Position numbers and translations under genes: made by a program
Notes under the pieces: model-generated
What the model saw: only the letters and a program-made list of their open reading frames with translations
Database searches by the model: none
Told to the model about the DNA's origin: nothing
Shown here: piece by piece, positions 23,706 through 32,513 of the stretch
Layout of the letters: each line of letters opens with the position of its first letter
Numbering within the stretch: the first letter of the stretch is position 1
Source of the DNA: an uncultured Acetatifactor sp.
GTDB taxonomy: Bacteria; Bacillota; Clostridia; Lachnospirales; Lachnospiraceae
Reading direction: 5' to 3'
DNA length: 64,000 bases
Assembly: GCA_910589655.1 (NCBI GenBank)
Contig: CAJUTJ010000091.1
Location: forward strand, 1-64,000

Positions 23706-24773
23706 TTGGAAGTATTCTCAGAAGTATATAGCTGCTATTATCAGGTATTAAGACATTTGCTGTGCCGCCGGGAAGCCTTGACCGTTCCGGACATACGCAG
23801 CCAAATCTGCGGAGAAGGGTTTGAAGAGAGTATGCTCTCCATCATACCCAAGCTGGAAGACGGCACATGGAATTTATTTGAAAAGGACGGGGAACTATAC
23901 CGCTCCAAGCTCTCACCTTCCTTTACCACTCCCCTATCCAATCTGGAGAAATCTTATCTCAAGGCATTATTGTCCGATCCCCGTATCGGATTGTTTTTGA
24001 ATCAGGAACAGTTGCACGATTTGAATCATATGCTGGCCGGAACGGCTCCCCTCTGGAGACAGGAGCAATTCTATTATTTTGACCGCTTTTACGACGGCGA
24101 CCCCTATGAAGATGAAAATTACCGCAGCTGTTTCCGCACCTTGCTTCAGGCCCAGAAGCAAAACCGGTATGCGGATATCGACTACACCTCTCCAAACGGT
24201 ACGCGCGTGCATCACCACTATGTCCCCGTCCGTCTGGAATACTCGGTTAAAAATGATAAATTCCGGCTTCTGGCCTTGCAGCAGTCGCGCTCGTCCATTT
24301 CTTCTAACCGCCGCGGCACACAGACCAAAAACGAGTCCGGAAAAAATTCCGATACCGCTGCCGGTTCCGATCCGGACTATTCAAAGCATTGGCCAAGAAT
24401 GAGGCTGGAAACCTTGAACATATCCCGCATCCAAAGCGTGGAGCTGACGGACAAGGTCCTGCCTTGCTCCGTAGATATAAATGCCATGATCCGCCGCTCC
24501 TACTATAAAGAGCCTCTCCGGCTGCGAATCGTCAACAAGCGCAATGCCCTTGAACGCGCAATGCTGCACTTTGCGAATTACGAAAAAAACACTACGAAAA
24601 TAGACGAAGACACCTATGAGTGTCTCATCTATTATAACCGGAATATGGAGACGGAACTATTAATTGAAGTAATGTCCTTCGGCCCCATGCTCACAGTAAT
24701 CGGGAATGACAGGTTTCTGAACAATCTAAAGACAAGGCTTCAAAAACAGATGGAACTACATGCAGACATATGA
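23706..24773 (+). CDS. WYL-domain transcriptional regulator (second of a pair)
   Basis: 355 aa. The start is TTG at 23706, seven bases after GGGAGGG. The N-terminal ~120 residues are helical and lack a clear HTH; the WYL-like domain runs from ~150 (QKQNRYADIDYTSPNGTRVHHHYVPVRLEY) to ~245, interrupted by a Ser/Asn/Thr-rich insertion (~195-225). A C-terminal domain (KEPLRLRIVNKRNALERAMLH, ~263-283) resembles the WCX extension. It should heteropair with, or act in series with, the WYL protein encoded upstream. The hairpin just before its start may tune translation relative to the DUF4317 gene. Confidence 0.72.
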   Translation: MEVFSEVYSCYYQVLRHLLCRREALTVPDIRSQICGEGFEESMLSIIPKLEDGTWNLFEKDGELYRSKLSPSFTTPLSNLEKSYLKALLSDPRIGLFLNQEQLHDLNHMLAGTAPLWRQEQFYYFDRFYDGDPYEDENYRSCFRTLLQAQKQNRYADIDYTSPNGTRVHHHYVPVRLEYSVKNDKFRLLALQQSRSSISSNRRGTQTKNESGKNSDTAAGSDPDYSKHWPRMRLETLNISRIQSVELTDKVLPCSVDINAMIRRSYYKEPLRLRIVNKRNALERAMLHFANYEKNTTKIDEDTYECLIYYNRNMETELLIEVMSFGPMLTVIGNDRFLNNLKTRLQKQMELHADI

Positions 24774-24826
24774 AAATGCCGCTACCGCAACGGAAGGGCA
24801 GCAATTCATGAATTTGGAGAAAAAAT

Positions 24827-25171
24827 ATGAATCATTTTACTATGGAAGATATGCAGAATATGCAAAGGGAACTTCAGGAAAATTACAGGGAAAAATGGGG
24901 AGGCCTCTCCCCCGAAAAAGCCCTCCGGCAAATGCTATGGCTTTACGGGGAACTGGGGGAAGCATGCGATGTCATTAAGAAAAAAGGGCATTTACAGATT
25001 ATGGAGGACAACGCTGTAAGGACACATTTCATTGAGGAACTCTGCGACGTGATGATGTACTTCAATGATGTTATGCTCTGCTATAATATTTCACCCCAAG
25101 AATTTGAACAGATTTACCGTGAAAAACACCATACCAATATGGGGCGCTGGCAGGAAACGTCCCAAAGGTAA
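24827..25171 (+). CDS. MazG-like nucleotide pyrophosphohydrolase
   Basis: 114 aa; TTGGAG lies about 10 nt before the ATG at 24827. The MazG/all-alpha NTP-PPase signature is complete: GELGEACDVIKKKG (~41-54) and EELCDVMMYFNDV (~67-79), which supply the acidic Mg2+ ligands. Such proteins hydrolyse (d)NTPs to NMP and pyrophosphate, often house-cleaning damaged or signalling nucleotides. It is 53 nt after the WYL gene on the same strand, possibly the last gene of that operon. It is shorter than full MazG and probably forms a dimer. Confidence 0.82.
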   Translation: MNHFTMEDMQNMQRELQENYREKWGGLSPEKALRQMLWLYGELGEACDVIKKKGHLQIMEDNAVRTHFIEELCDVMMYFNDVMLCYNISPQEFEQIYREKHHTNMGRWQETSQR

Positions 25172-25247
25172 CAAAAGGGCGGACCTCAAAAAACAATACG
25201 CATCAGATCCGTAAAACAAGGCGGGCAAACCGGAAAGAGCACACACT

Positions 25248-26681
25248 CTAACGCCCGGAATCTCTGCATTGCAGCGGTTCTTTTGCGGGCTCGTCCAGCA
25301 AATTGCCGTCCCCGTCAAATCTGGAACCGTGGCAAGGACAGTCCCAGCTGTCCTCGTCCGGGTTCCATTCCATCCGGCAGCCCAAATGGGAACACCTTGC
25401 CCAATGCCTTTCTCCCGTCTCTTCCTTCTTTTTCCAAGGCAGCAGCCAGCCTTTCGACAGCCCCTTAACGCTCTCGGCCATATCTATGGCAAAGTTCCCC
25501 GCAGCCGCCTTTATGTGAAGTCTCTGTGGGGTAAACACCTTTTCATAAGCATTTTCCTTCCCTGTCACCAGATCGGCCAGAAGCAGGGATGCCGCCATGG
25601 CAGAGGACATCCCCCACTTTTTATATCCGGTGGCCACATACCAGTCTCGGCCGCCATGAACCTTTTCTCCGGAACTTACGGAGGCTTTATCGTTTTTTCC
25701 TTTTCCCGTAAAATAAGAATACCTTCCCACAAAGGGAATGTCGTCATGGGGCATACAGTCCTGCGCAGACCAGCGGCAGACCTCCTGACTCCCCGCATAG
25801 TATCTGCGGGCGGTCTCTCCAAGCTTGGCATAGGCGCCTCCCCGGGTATTTTTTCCGGTTCTGTGGGAATTCCCCCCTAAGAGCAGAATATCTCCCGCAC
25901 TCCGAAAGGAAAGCCCCTCCGGATCCGCACTAAAATACATGCCCTCCAGCCTGCCGCATCCCGCCAGCGCCAACACATAACTGCGTTCCTGATGCTGTCG
26001 GGTAAAATATATGCCCGGAAAATTGACAATAGGATAATGAGTCGCAAAAATAATTTTCTGTGCCACTGCTTCTCCGCCGTCAAAGTATATAGAATTTCCA
26101 CGCACTTTTCTCACCGGCGTGTTCTCATAAATTTCCAGTTCCTCCGCTATGCCACGGATAAATTTCAAAGGATGGAATTGTGCCTGATTATCAAATCTGA
26201 CTGCTCCCTTTGTGGGAAAAGGCAGTTCTTTGACCGATGCCATATCCGCCTTAATCCCCAGCGCTGCCGCTGCCTCCGCCTCCTGTTTTAACATTTCCTC
26301 ATTTTCCGTCGAATAGAGATAAGAGGGCAGACGCTGAAAATCACAATCTATCCCATGCTCTGCCACTATACGCTGCTAGGCGTCAATGGCCTCCTGATTT
26401 GCCTTGGCATAAAGTCCGGCCTGCTCAAATCCTATATTGCCCGTCAGGCGATGGTAAAAGAGGCCATGCTGGCTGGTAATTTTCGCAGTCGTCCGGCCGG
26501 TCTGTCCTCCGGCAATCTTTCCCGCTTCCAGAACGGCCACCTGTCTGCCCCTGCGCTGCAGATGATACGCCGTAAGAATTCCCGTCATACCCGCCCCGAT
26601 CACTATGATTTCTCTCTCCAGCAAACCTTCCGCTTTCTTTCTCTCCGGTATCTCTACCGTTCCCTGCCATATTGATTCCAT
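25248..26681 (-). pseudogene. FAD-dependent oxidoreductase with C-terminal Rieske domain, split by an in-frame TAG
   Basis: One frame runs from ATG 26681 to the stop at 25248 (478 codons) but is broken by TAG at 26376-26378 (codon 102), between ANQEAIDA and QRIVAEHG. The upstream part has the FAD-binding GAGMTGILTAYHL (~30-42) of the DAO/glycine-oxidase family. The downstream part has WGMSSAMAASLLLADL and a Rieske domain (CSHLGCRMEWN then CPCHGSRFD) with the Cys/His pairs for a [2Fe-2S] cluster. Everything but the one codon is intact, so this is a very recent nonsense mutation, a sequence error, or readthrough. A GTG at 26366 could restart translation but would lack the FAD fold. Confidence 0.8.
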
Positions 26682-26785
26682 ATATACTCTCCGTTTCGCT
26701 TCATATCATATAGTATTAACGGAAAGCGGCAGGATAAACATTGTTAAGCAACAGCATACCGTTACAAAACGCTCTACGGCAAAAA

Positions 26786-26833
26786 GGAGTACCGCATATT
26801 CTACCGGATAAACCGGCAGCTTTGCGGCACTCC
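26786..26833 (-). terminator. Terminator after glgD
   Basis: On the minus strand GGAGT-CCGCA pairs with TGCGG-ACTCC, with an inner CCGG/CCGG stem, followed by TTTTT. It ends the glgCD transcript. Confidence 0.75.
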
Positions 26834-26906
26834 CCCTTTGCTTTTCCTATAGGATATCTAAAATATCTTTATATCGGTTTCTACAGACCGGCAGCTCCTG
26901 CAACTC

Positions 26907-28049
26907 TTAAACCGTCTGATGCTTTCCGATATAAACAGGGAAGGTATCCGTTCCCTTCATCTCTTTCCCGGCAGAAACCGTAACATTCTTGTCCATGATG
27001 AGATATTCCACATTTGCACCTGCCTCAATTACGGAATCCTGCATCAAAATACAATTCTTAACCTTTGCACCCTTGGCAACCTTAACGCCACGGAACAGGA
27101 TGCTGTCCTCCACTTCTCCTTCGATTACACAACCGTCGGCAACCATGACGTTCTGAACCTTAGCGCCCTCAATATATCTGGTAGGATTATCGTCACGAAT
27201 CTTCGTATAAACCTGCCTTGCCGAGAATAACGCATCCAGATTATGATCATCCAAAAGCTTCATATTCTCCTGGAAATAACTCTTCATATCACAGATACGG
27301 GCCACATATCCGTCATATTTATAAGCCTGTATATTCAGCTTGCTTAACTGCGGCAGCAGTACATCTCTCTCGAAATAAACCTGTCCGCGGACGGACGCCG
27401 TATTAATCAGATCGATCAGCAGCTCACGCTCCAGCACGAACATATTCATAGAGAAGTTCTGAATACCCGCTTTCTTGGAATTCACATGAATCTGGGTGAT
27501 CCGTCCATCCTCAATATTCAGCGTGTAATAATAAGCCAGCCCGTTGTCCTCGTTCTTCATCATGCTTTCCGGAAGCTCCTGCTCATTATACGCCACAGTG
27601 ACATCCGCGCCGCTTTCAATATGAGCCTTGATCATGGCATTAAAGTCAAAATTCACCACGATATTGGTATCCGTCATTACAACGTATTTTTCCTTCTGGC
27701 CTCTCAAAAAGCCTAAAATGCTGGCAATCGCTCCCACACGGCCCACATAGGGCTTAACACCCTTCTCTACAAAAGGAGGGAAAATATGTAATCCGCCGTT
27801 CTTACGAACCAAATCCCATTCACGGCCGGATCCCAGATGATCCATCAGGGAATGATAATTATTGTTCACCATAACCGCAATGTTATCAATATCGCAATGT
27901 GCCATGCTTGACAGGATAAAATCGATCAGTCGATAACGGCTGGCAAAAGGGATGGATGCCATCAAACGCACATTTACCAAATCAGGAACCAGCGCATCAT
28001 AACTGTTAGGGAATACAATACCAAGTGCACTTGTATTTGAATTTACCAT
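26907..28049 (-). CDS. glgD: Glucose-1-phosphate adenylyltransferase regulatory subunit GlgD
   Basis: 380 aa. It is the GlgC-like partner found in Firmicutes: nucleotidyltransferase fold (SRYRLIDFILSSMAHCDIDN, ~37-56) followed by a left-handed beta-helix (VMVADGCVIEGEVEDSILFR, ~295-314). The N-terminal GGxGxRL loop is replaced by GIVFPNSYDALVPDL, so it is unlikely to be catalytic and is thought to raise the activity of GlgC in a heterotetramer. The ATG overlaps the glgC stop by 7 nt, which couples their translation. Glycogen synthase and branching enzyme genes are not in the window. Confidence 0.92.
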   Translation of the reverse strand: MVNSNTSALGIVFPNSYDALVPDLVNVRLMASIPFASRYRLIDFILSSMAHCDIDNIAVMVNNNYHSLMDHLGSGREWDLVRKNGGLHIFPPFVEKGVKPYVGRVGAIASILGFLRGQKEKYVVMTDTNIVVNFDFNAMIKAHIESGADVTVAYNEQELPESMMKNEDNGLAYYYTLNIEDGRITQIHVNSKKAGIQNFSMNMFVLERELLIDLINTASVRGQVYFERDVLLPQLSKLNIQAYKYDGYVARICDMKSYFQENMKLLDDHNLDALFSARQVYTKIRDDNPTRYIEGAKVQNVMVADGCVIEGEVEDSILFRGVKVAKGAKVKNCILMQDSVIEAGANVEYLIMDKNVTVSAGKEMKGTDTFPVYIGKHQTV

Positions 28050-29251
28050 TCTTCTCCACCGCCTTCCACGTTCTTTCTTACCATGGCTTTCGGGCCCACT
28101 TTAGCATTATCGCCTATGGTTACACCTTCACCGATGGTGGCAACACCGTTCTCTTCTTCCGTGGGCATTGCTCCCACTACGGCATTCTCGCCTATGGTCA
28201 CATTCTCCGCCACGATGCAATGCTTTACAACGGCGCCGGATTTGATAACCGTACCGCCCATCACTACCGCATCCTCCACCACGGCGCCCTCTTCTACTTT
28301 AACTCCGGCAAACAGAATGGAATGCTTTACTTTCCCCTTCACACGGCAGCCGTCCGTAATCATGGAATTCTCCACCACGGCGCCGGCGCTGATCTTATGT
28401 CCGGTCATACCGCTGTTACGGCTGTATATTTTCCAATCCTCGTCGAACAGATTAATACCGCTGTGCTCGGGATCCAAAATCTCCATATTTGCTTCCCAAA
28501 GAGAAGAAATGGTTCCCACATCCTTCCAGTATCCGTCAAAATGATAAGCGTACATTCTGCGGTTATCCTTAAGAAGATTGGGAATAATATTGTTTCCGAA
28601 ATCATTCTCCGAATTCGGGTCTGCCTCATCCTCCTCCAGATACTTTTTCAATATATCCCAGTTAAAAATATAGATACCCATGGAAGCCAGATTGGATTTG
28701 GGATTCTTGGGCTTCTCCTGAAACTCCGTAATCCTGTCGTCCCCGTCCGCAACCATCAAACCGAAACGGGAAGCCTCCTCCCAGGGAACCTCCATCACGG
28801 CTACGCTGAACTCCGCATCCTTCTCCTTATGGAACTTCAAGAAATCACTGTAATCCTGCTTGCAGATTTGATCCCCCGACAAGATAATGACATACTTGGG
28901 ATCATAGCGCTCAATAAAGGAAATATTCTGGTAGATTGCATTGGCAGTTCCCTTATACCAATCGGAACCGCTTGCCTTCTGATATGGCGGCAGAACATGT
29001 ACTCCCCCATAGAGACGGTCTAAATCCCAAGGCTGACCGTTGCCAATATACTCGTTCAGCACCAGCGGCTGGTACTGGGTCAGGATGCCTACCGTATCAA
29101 TCCCCGAGTTGACACAGTTTGACAATGGGAAATCAATGATACGATATTTCCCACCAAACGGAACTGCAGGCTTCGCAAGCTTCTCCGTCAATGCGTACAG
29201 ACGGGAGCCCTGTCCGCCGGCCAGAAGCATTGCTATCATTTCTTTTGCCAT
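28043..29251 (-). CDS. glgC: Glucose-1-phosphate adenylyltransferase GlgC
   Basis: 402 aa. It makes ADP-glucose from glucose-1-phosphate and ATP for glycogen synthesis. The catalytic fold shows LLAGGQGSRLYALTEKLAKP (~9-28), the WYKGTANAIYQN motif (~98-109), GDQI (~126-129), EFQEKPKNPKSN (~183-194) and the YWKDVGT (~239-245) loop; the C-terminal beta-helix (SAGAVVENSMITDGCRV onward) carries allosteric contacts. AGGAGGG precedes the ATG. It is first in the glgCD operon. Confidence 0.94.
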   Translation of the reverse strand: MAKEMIAMLLAGGQGSRLYALTEKLAKPAVPFGGKYRIIDFPLSNCVNSGIDTVGILTQYQPLVLNEYIGNGQPWDLDRLYGGVHVLPPYQKASGSDWYKGTANAIYQNISFIERYDPKYVIILSGDQICKQDYSDFLKFHKEKDAEFSVAVMEVPWEEASRFGLMVADGDDRITEFQEKPKNPKSNLASMGIYIFNWDILKKYLEEDEADPNSENDFGNNIIPNLLKDNRRMYAYHFDGYWKDVGTISSLWEANMEILDPEHSGINLFDEDWKIYSRNSGMTGHKISAGAVVENSMITDGCRVKGKVKHSILFAGVKVEEGAVVEDAVVMGGTVIKSGAVVKHCIVAENVTIGENAVVGAMPTEEENGVATIGEGVTIGDNAKVGPKAMVRKNVEGGGEEW

Positions 29252-29282
29252 AGTATACCCTCCTAAAAATTTTCTTTCATTG

Positions 29283-29312
29283 ATTATACCATAAAATTCC
29301 TTTAGTTGTATA
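29283..29312 (-). promoter_or_regulatory. Candidate glgCD promoter
   Basis: On the minus strand TATAAT (plus-strand 29283-29288) with a TATACA-like -35 at 18-nt spacing, about 30 nt before the glgC start. Confidence 0.45.
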
Positions 29313-29351
29313 GGAAATCCTGCAAAAAATCAGACAATTTGTAACAATTTT

Positions 29352-29402
29352 TGTTGCTGTTCATCCGCTGCCTCCGGTAGATGTTTTCGCGCTGTTTTTG
29401 CG
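29352..29402. repeat. Dispersed repeat R1, copy 2
   Basis: Resembles 10742-10800 (CGCTGCC-CCG, TGTTTTC-CGCTGTTT-TGCG blocks). It lies in the intergenic region upstream of glgC. Confidence 0.5.
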
Positions 29403-29543
29403 TTGTTGTCCCACCCTTTATGAAAATATATATTCTTGTCCTCTGATAGAAAGTACTCTTTTCATCATCAAATTTCTGAAAGGATACGGCAAAACTATGC
29501 AACTGCCGCATCCTCATTGGCAATTGCCGGCAATTTTAATAAC

Positions 29544-29566
29544 CCTCCGCAAAAAGCGGAGGGTTT
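29544..29566. terminator. GC-rich hairpin upstream of the T-box
   Basis: CCCTCCGC-AAAAA-GCGGAGGG is a perfect 8-bp stem followed on the plus strand by TTTAATTT. It isolates the metG leader from glgC but ends no gene that I can see. Confidence 0.5.
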
Positions 29567-29682
29567 AATTTCATTATATGTCCAATTGCAAATACTGTCA
29601 ACAAAATGACGCAATATGTTTTACAGAAAAACATTGACATAATGACGGATCCGCTGTAAAATTTATTACAGAATTACCAAAG

Positions 29683-29968
29683 GCTGTGAAGAGAAGAGTA
29701 AGCAGTTAGATATGTTACAGAGAGTCTGACAAGGTGAAAACAGACACAGAAGGAACTGCCGAAAATGGTCTCGGAGCCGCGTACCGAAGCTGTTATGCCA
29801 AGGCTACGACGGGTGCACCCGTTACAGTGACAGGCTATCGATGAACCATTTCTCATCCGTAGCTGATAAGGCTTATATCGTGAGGTATAGGTAAATTTAG
29901 GGTGGTAACACGAAGCAGCTGCTCTCGTCCCTGAAAAAGAAATTTTTCAGAGAGGAGGGCTTTTTCAT
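29683..29968 (+). promoter_or_regulatory. T-box riboswitch (tRNA-Met) controlling metG
   Basis: Stem I contains GCAGTT/AACTGC flanking an internal loop with AUG (29765-29767), a methionine specifier, on its 3' side. The T-box proper, AGGGTGGTAACACG (29899-29912), has a UGGU bulge that matches the ACCA end of tRNA-Met. The terminator is CCTGAAAAA/TTTTTCAG with flanking pairs and a CTTTTT tail (29923-29968). Uncharged tRNA-Met should bind both sites, favour the antiterminator and switch on the downstream synthetase gene. Confidence 0.88.
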
Positions 29969-30062
29969 TGCAAAAAACTTAGAGAGTGTTTGAGTAAATA
30001 AATCATCAATGAAACTTTAAAATGAGATTATGCGGAAAAACAACGCGGAAACGGAGATTACT

Positions 30063-31700
30063 ATGAAAACTATTTTAATCGGCGGTGCATGGCCATATGC
30101 CAATGGTTCATTGCACATAGGGCACATTGCAGGATTATTGCCGGGAGATGTATTGGCCAGATACCATAGGGCAGTCGGAGACAATGTATTTTTTGTATCC
30201 GGAAGTGATTGTCACGGAACACCTGTGGCCATTCGAGCAAAGCAAGAAAACAGAACCCCTCGGGAAATTAGTGATTTTTACCACGGGGAATTTACGGAAT
30301 GCTTTAAGAAACTTGGATTTAGTTACGATATCTATACAAAAACATCCGCTGAGGAACACAAGCATTTTGTAAGGGAATTTCATGAAAAATTATATAAAAG
30401 CCCCTATGTCTATGAAAAAGAAGTTCCACAGGCATACTGCGAAAGCTGTGACAGTTTTTTGGCTGATCGATTTGTATTCGGAAAATGCCCGAAATGCGGA
30501 AAAGATACAAGGGGCGATCAATGTGATTCCTGCGGTGCGGTCCTCGATCCGGAAGCTCTTGCGGAACCGATTTGCGCAGTGTGCGGAAAGCCTGTCAATT
30601 TTAAAAATTCAACCCACTTATATATAGCCATTACCAAGCTGCAGCCCAAATTGAAAGCATTGGTTGACAGCCATCCCGAATGGAGAAAGAACGCTGTCGC
30701 CTTCACAAACAAATATATAGAGGACGGTTTAAGGGACCGGGCTTTAACAAGAGATTTGGACTGGGGTATCAAGGTTCCAAAAGAAGGTTATGAAGGCAAA
30801 ACTATCTATATATGGGCAGAAAATGTATTGGGGTATTTGTCTGCCAGCAAACTCGCCGCCCAAACAAGAGACGCTGATTTTCATCAGCTTTGGGGAAAAG
30901 AAGCAAAACATTATTATGTGCACGGAAAAGATAACATTCCTTTTCATACCATTATTTTACCTTCACTTCTATTGGCAAACGGTGAAAACTGGCATTTGCC
31001 GGATCAAATCATATCAAGCGAATACCTGACTTTAGAAGGAAGAAAAATATCCACCAGCCAAAATTATGCTATTTGGGTCAAGGACTTGCTGGATCATTAT
31101 GAGCCGGATTCCATTCGTTACTTTTTCTTGGCAAACGGCCCCGAAAAGAAAGACACGGATTTTTCATGGAGAGAATATGTTCACAGCCACAACGGTGAAC
31201 TGCTCGGAGCATACGGAAATTTCGTGAACCGTTCCTTAGCATTTATTGCAAAATACTGCGGCGGTATTGTACCATGCGGAACAGACAGCCCCGATATAAC
31301 CGGACAAATAGATGACTTGTTTCTTTCCGTTGGCAGACAGATTGAAAACGGCGCTTTCAAGGATTCCATTGCTGAAATTTTTGAATTTGTAAGGAACGCA
31401 AATAAATTTTTCGACGCCCGGCAGCCTTGGGTTACAAGAACTACCGATAAAGCGGCATGTGATAACACACTGTATCAGTGTGTTCAAATAATTGCCAATT
31501 TGGCGGTATTACTATCCCCATTTTTACCGTTTTCATCGGAAAAAGTGTTAGGATGGCTGAAAATAAACAACAAATGGGAAAGAAAATCCATCCCCGCCGG
31601 TTATCCGCTCCCGGATGTAGAAATTCTGTTTCAACGAATTGATAAAAAGGTTATTGAAATTGAATCGGAAAAATTGAGGACCGATGTCACAGGCAATTGA
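30063..31700 (+). CDS. metG: Methionyl-tRNA synthetase, KISTS variant
   Basis: 545 aa starting MKTILIGGAWPYANGSLHIGH (GGAG six bases upstream; an in-frame ATG at 30030 is less likely). It is a class I synthetase: HIGH-type signature HIGH at ~18-21, then a connective domain with four Cys pairs (CESC, CPKC, CDSC, CAVC, ~130-190) that bind two zinc ions. The ATP-loop is KISTS (~330) in place of the usual KMSKS. The C-terminal helix bundle is present but the dimerising EMAPII-like tRNA-binding domain is absent. It charges tRNA-Met and is controlled by the T-box just upstream. A second standard MetRS elsewhere in the genome is likely, and this may be a backup or inhibitor-resistant form. Confidence 0.88.
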   Translation: MKTILIGGAWPYANGSLHIGHIAGLLPGDVLARYHRAVGDNVFFVSGSDCHGTPVAIRAKQENRTPREISDFYHGEFTECFKKLGFSYDIYTKTSAEEHKHFVREFHEKLYKSPYVYEKEVPQAYCESCDSFLADRFVFGKCPKCGKDTRGDQCDSCGAVLDPEALAEPICAVCGKPVNFKNSTHLYIAITKLQPKLKALVDSHPEWRKNAVAFTNKYIEDGLRDRALTRDLDWGIKVPKEGYEGKTIYIWAENVLGYLSASKLAAQTRDADFHQLWGKEAKHYYVHGKDNIPFHTIILPSLLLANGENWHLPDQIISSEYLTLEGRKISTSQNYAIWVKDLLDHYEPDSIRYFFLANGPEKKDTDFSWREYVHSHNGELLGAYGNFVNRSLAFIAKYCGGIVPCGTDSPDITGQIDDLFLSVGRQIENGAFKDSIAEIFEFVRNANKFFDARQPWVTRTTDKAACDNTLYQCVQIIANLAVLLSPFLPFSSEKVLGWLKINNKWERKSIPAGYPLPDVEILFQRIDKKVIEIESEKLRTDVTGN

Positions 31701-31719
31701 TGAATCGGTAGGTGCATAT

Positions 31720-31752
31720 CCTTTCAGAACGCTTCTCTTGCGTTCTGAAAGG
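31720..31752. terminator. Hairpin between convergent genes
   Basis: CCTTTCAGAACGC and GCGTTCTGAAAGG form a perfect 13-bp stem with a 7-nt loop, 20 nt after metG. Neither side has a T-run, so it may act as a 3'-end stabiliser rather than a classical terminator. Confidence 0.5.
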
Positions 31753-31813
31753 AATGACTCTGCCGTTTCCGACACCTTTCTATAAAATTGATTCTACAAA
31801 GATACGTCTAAAT

Positions 31814-32239
31814 TTACTCCTTCAATATCTTTGATAAAAATTTTTCCGGCTCCGTTAATTTTTTCCCTAATTTATATAATTGAACCCGCGATAACGGAAT
31901 TTTAAACCCAATATGCCCCTTTTCATACTTTCCCTCTAAAATAGAATCGTACAGTTTCCGAATAAAAGCAGACCACTGAGGCAGATTCCCGTTCTCGGCT
32001 TTGTCAAATAAATAAACCATCCCGTCCGCCATGTAAAATGCCAGCAGTGCCGTGCTCAAATCACATTTTCCATTATCAAGAATGCTTTGCGGGATTTCAA
32101 ACCCATTATCCCAATTGTAATTATACATATAACTATATAGAATCTCTGCATCTTCTGTCTGCTTAACCATTGCCTGCACTTCAGCATTTGTGCAGTCATA
32201 TATCCATGACTTTACTTTTAAAATTTTATTTTCTTCCAT
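31814..32239 (-). CDS. DUF4274 domain protein
   Basis: 141 aa starting MEENKILKVKSWIYDCTNAE; AGAGGGGATATTT precedes the ATG. The segment YNWDNGFEIPQSILDNGKCD (~40-59) and LSTALLAFYMADG (~60-72) match DUF4274, a family of small proteins common in polymorphic-toxin and accessory regions. No enzymatic motif is visible. A 19-codon frame just upstream (M-TIPDDFSQAMLEREARLRKV, ending inside the ribosome site) could be the tail of a lost gene. Confidence 0.7.
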   Translation of the reverse strand: MEENKILKVKSWIYDCTNAEVQAMVKQTEDAEILYSYMYNYNWDNGFEIPQSILDNGKCDLSTALLAFYMADGMVYLFDKAENGNLPQWSAFIRKLYDSILEGKYEKGHIGFKIPLSRVQLYKLGKKLTEPEKFLSKILKE

Positions 32240-32459
32240 AAATATCCCCTCTAAACTTTTCTCAAACGTGCTTCTCGTTCCAACATTGCCTGACTGAAAT
32301 CATCCGGTATTGTCATCTGGTATTGCCTTCCGCCATTGTCATCCTGTTTTCGTCTATTGCAAGTGGTTGTTCCAAGAATTCAGGCGAAAACCTTTTTTTG
32401 AATCACTTGTTGCCGATAACCTGCCGTTTTATTTGATGGATTTTTCAACTGCTCAAGCA

Positions 32460-32510
32460 CATTTTTATACCCCTAGCGCGCACATACCAATCAATATTTG
32501 GAAGTTGGCT
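32460..32510 (-). repeat. Partial copy of the start-proximal hairpin element without an intact gene
   Basis: On the minus strand ATATTGATTGG, then GTGCGCGC, AGGGG, TATAAAA and ATG (32462-32460), exactly as in the other copies, but the frame stops after five codons (MCLSS). The element is directly after the stop of the P-loop kinase. The gene it once served is gone. Confidence 0.6.
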
Positions 32511-32513
32511 TTC

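Noticed and set aside
26376..26378. TAG read as pyrrolysine
   Set aside because: No pylT/pylS genes or recoding element visible, and the enzyme family does not use pyrrolysine; a mutation is simpler.
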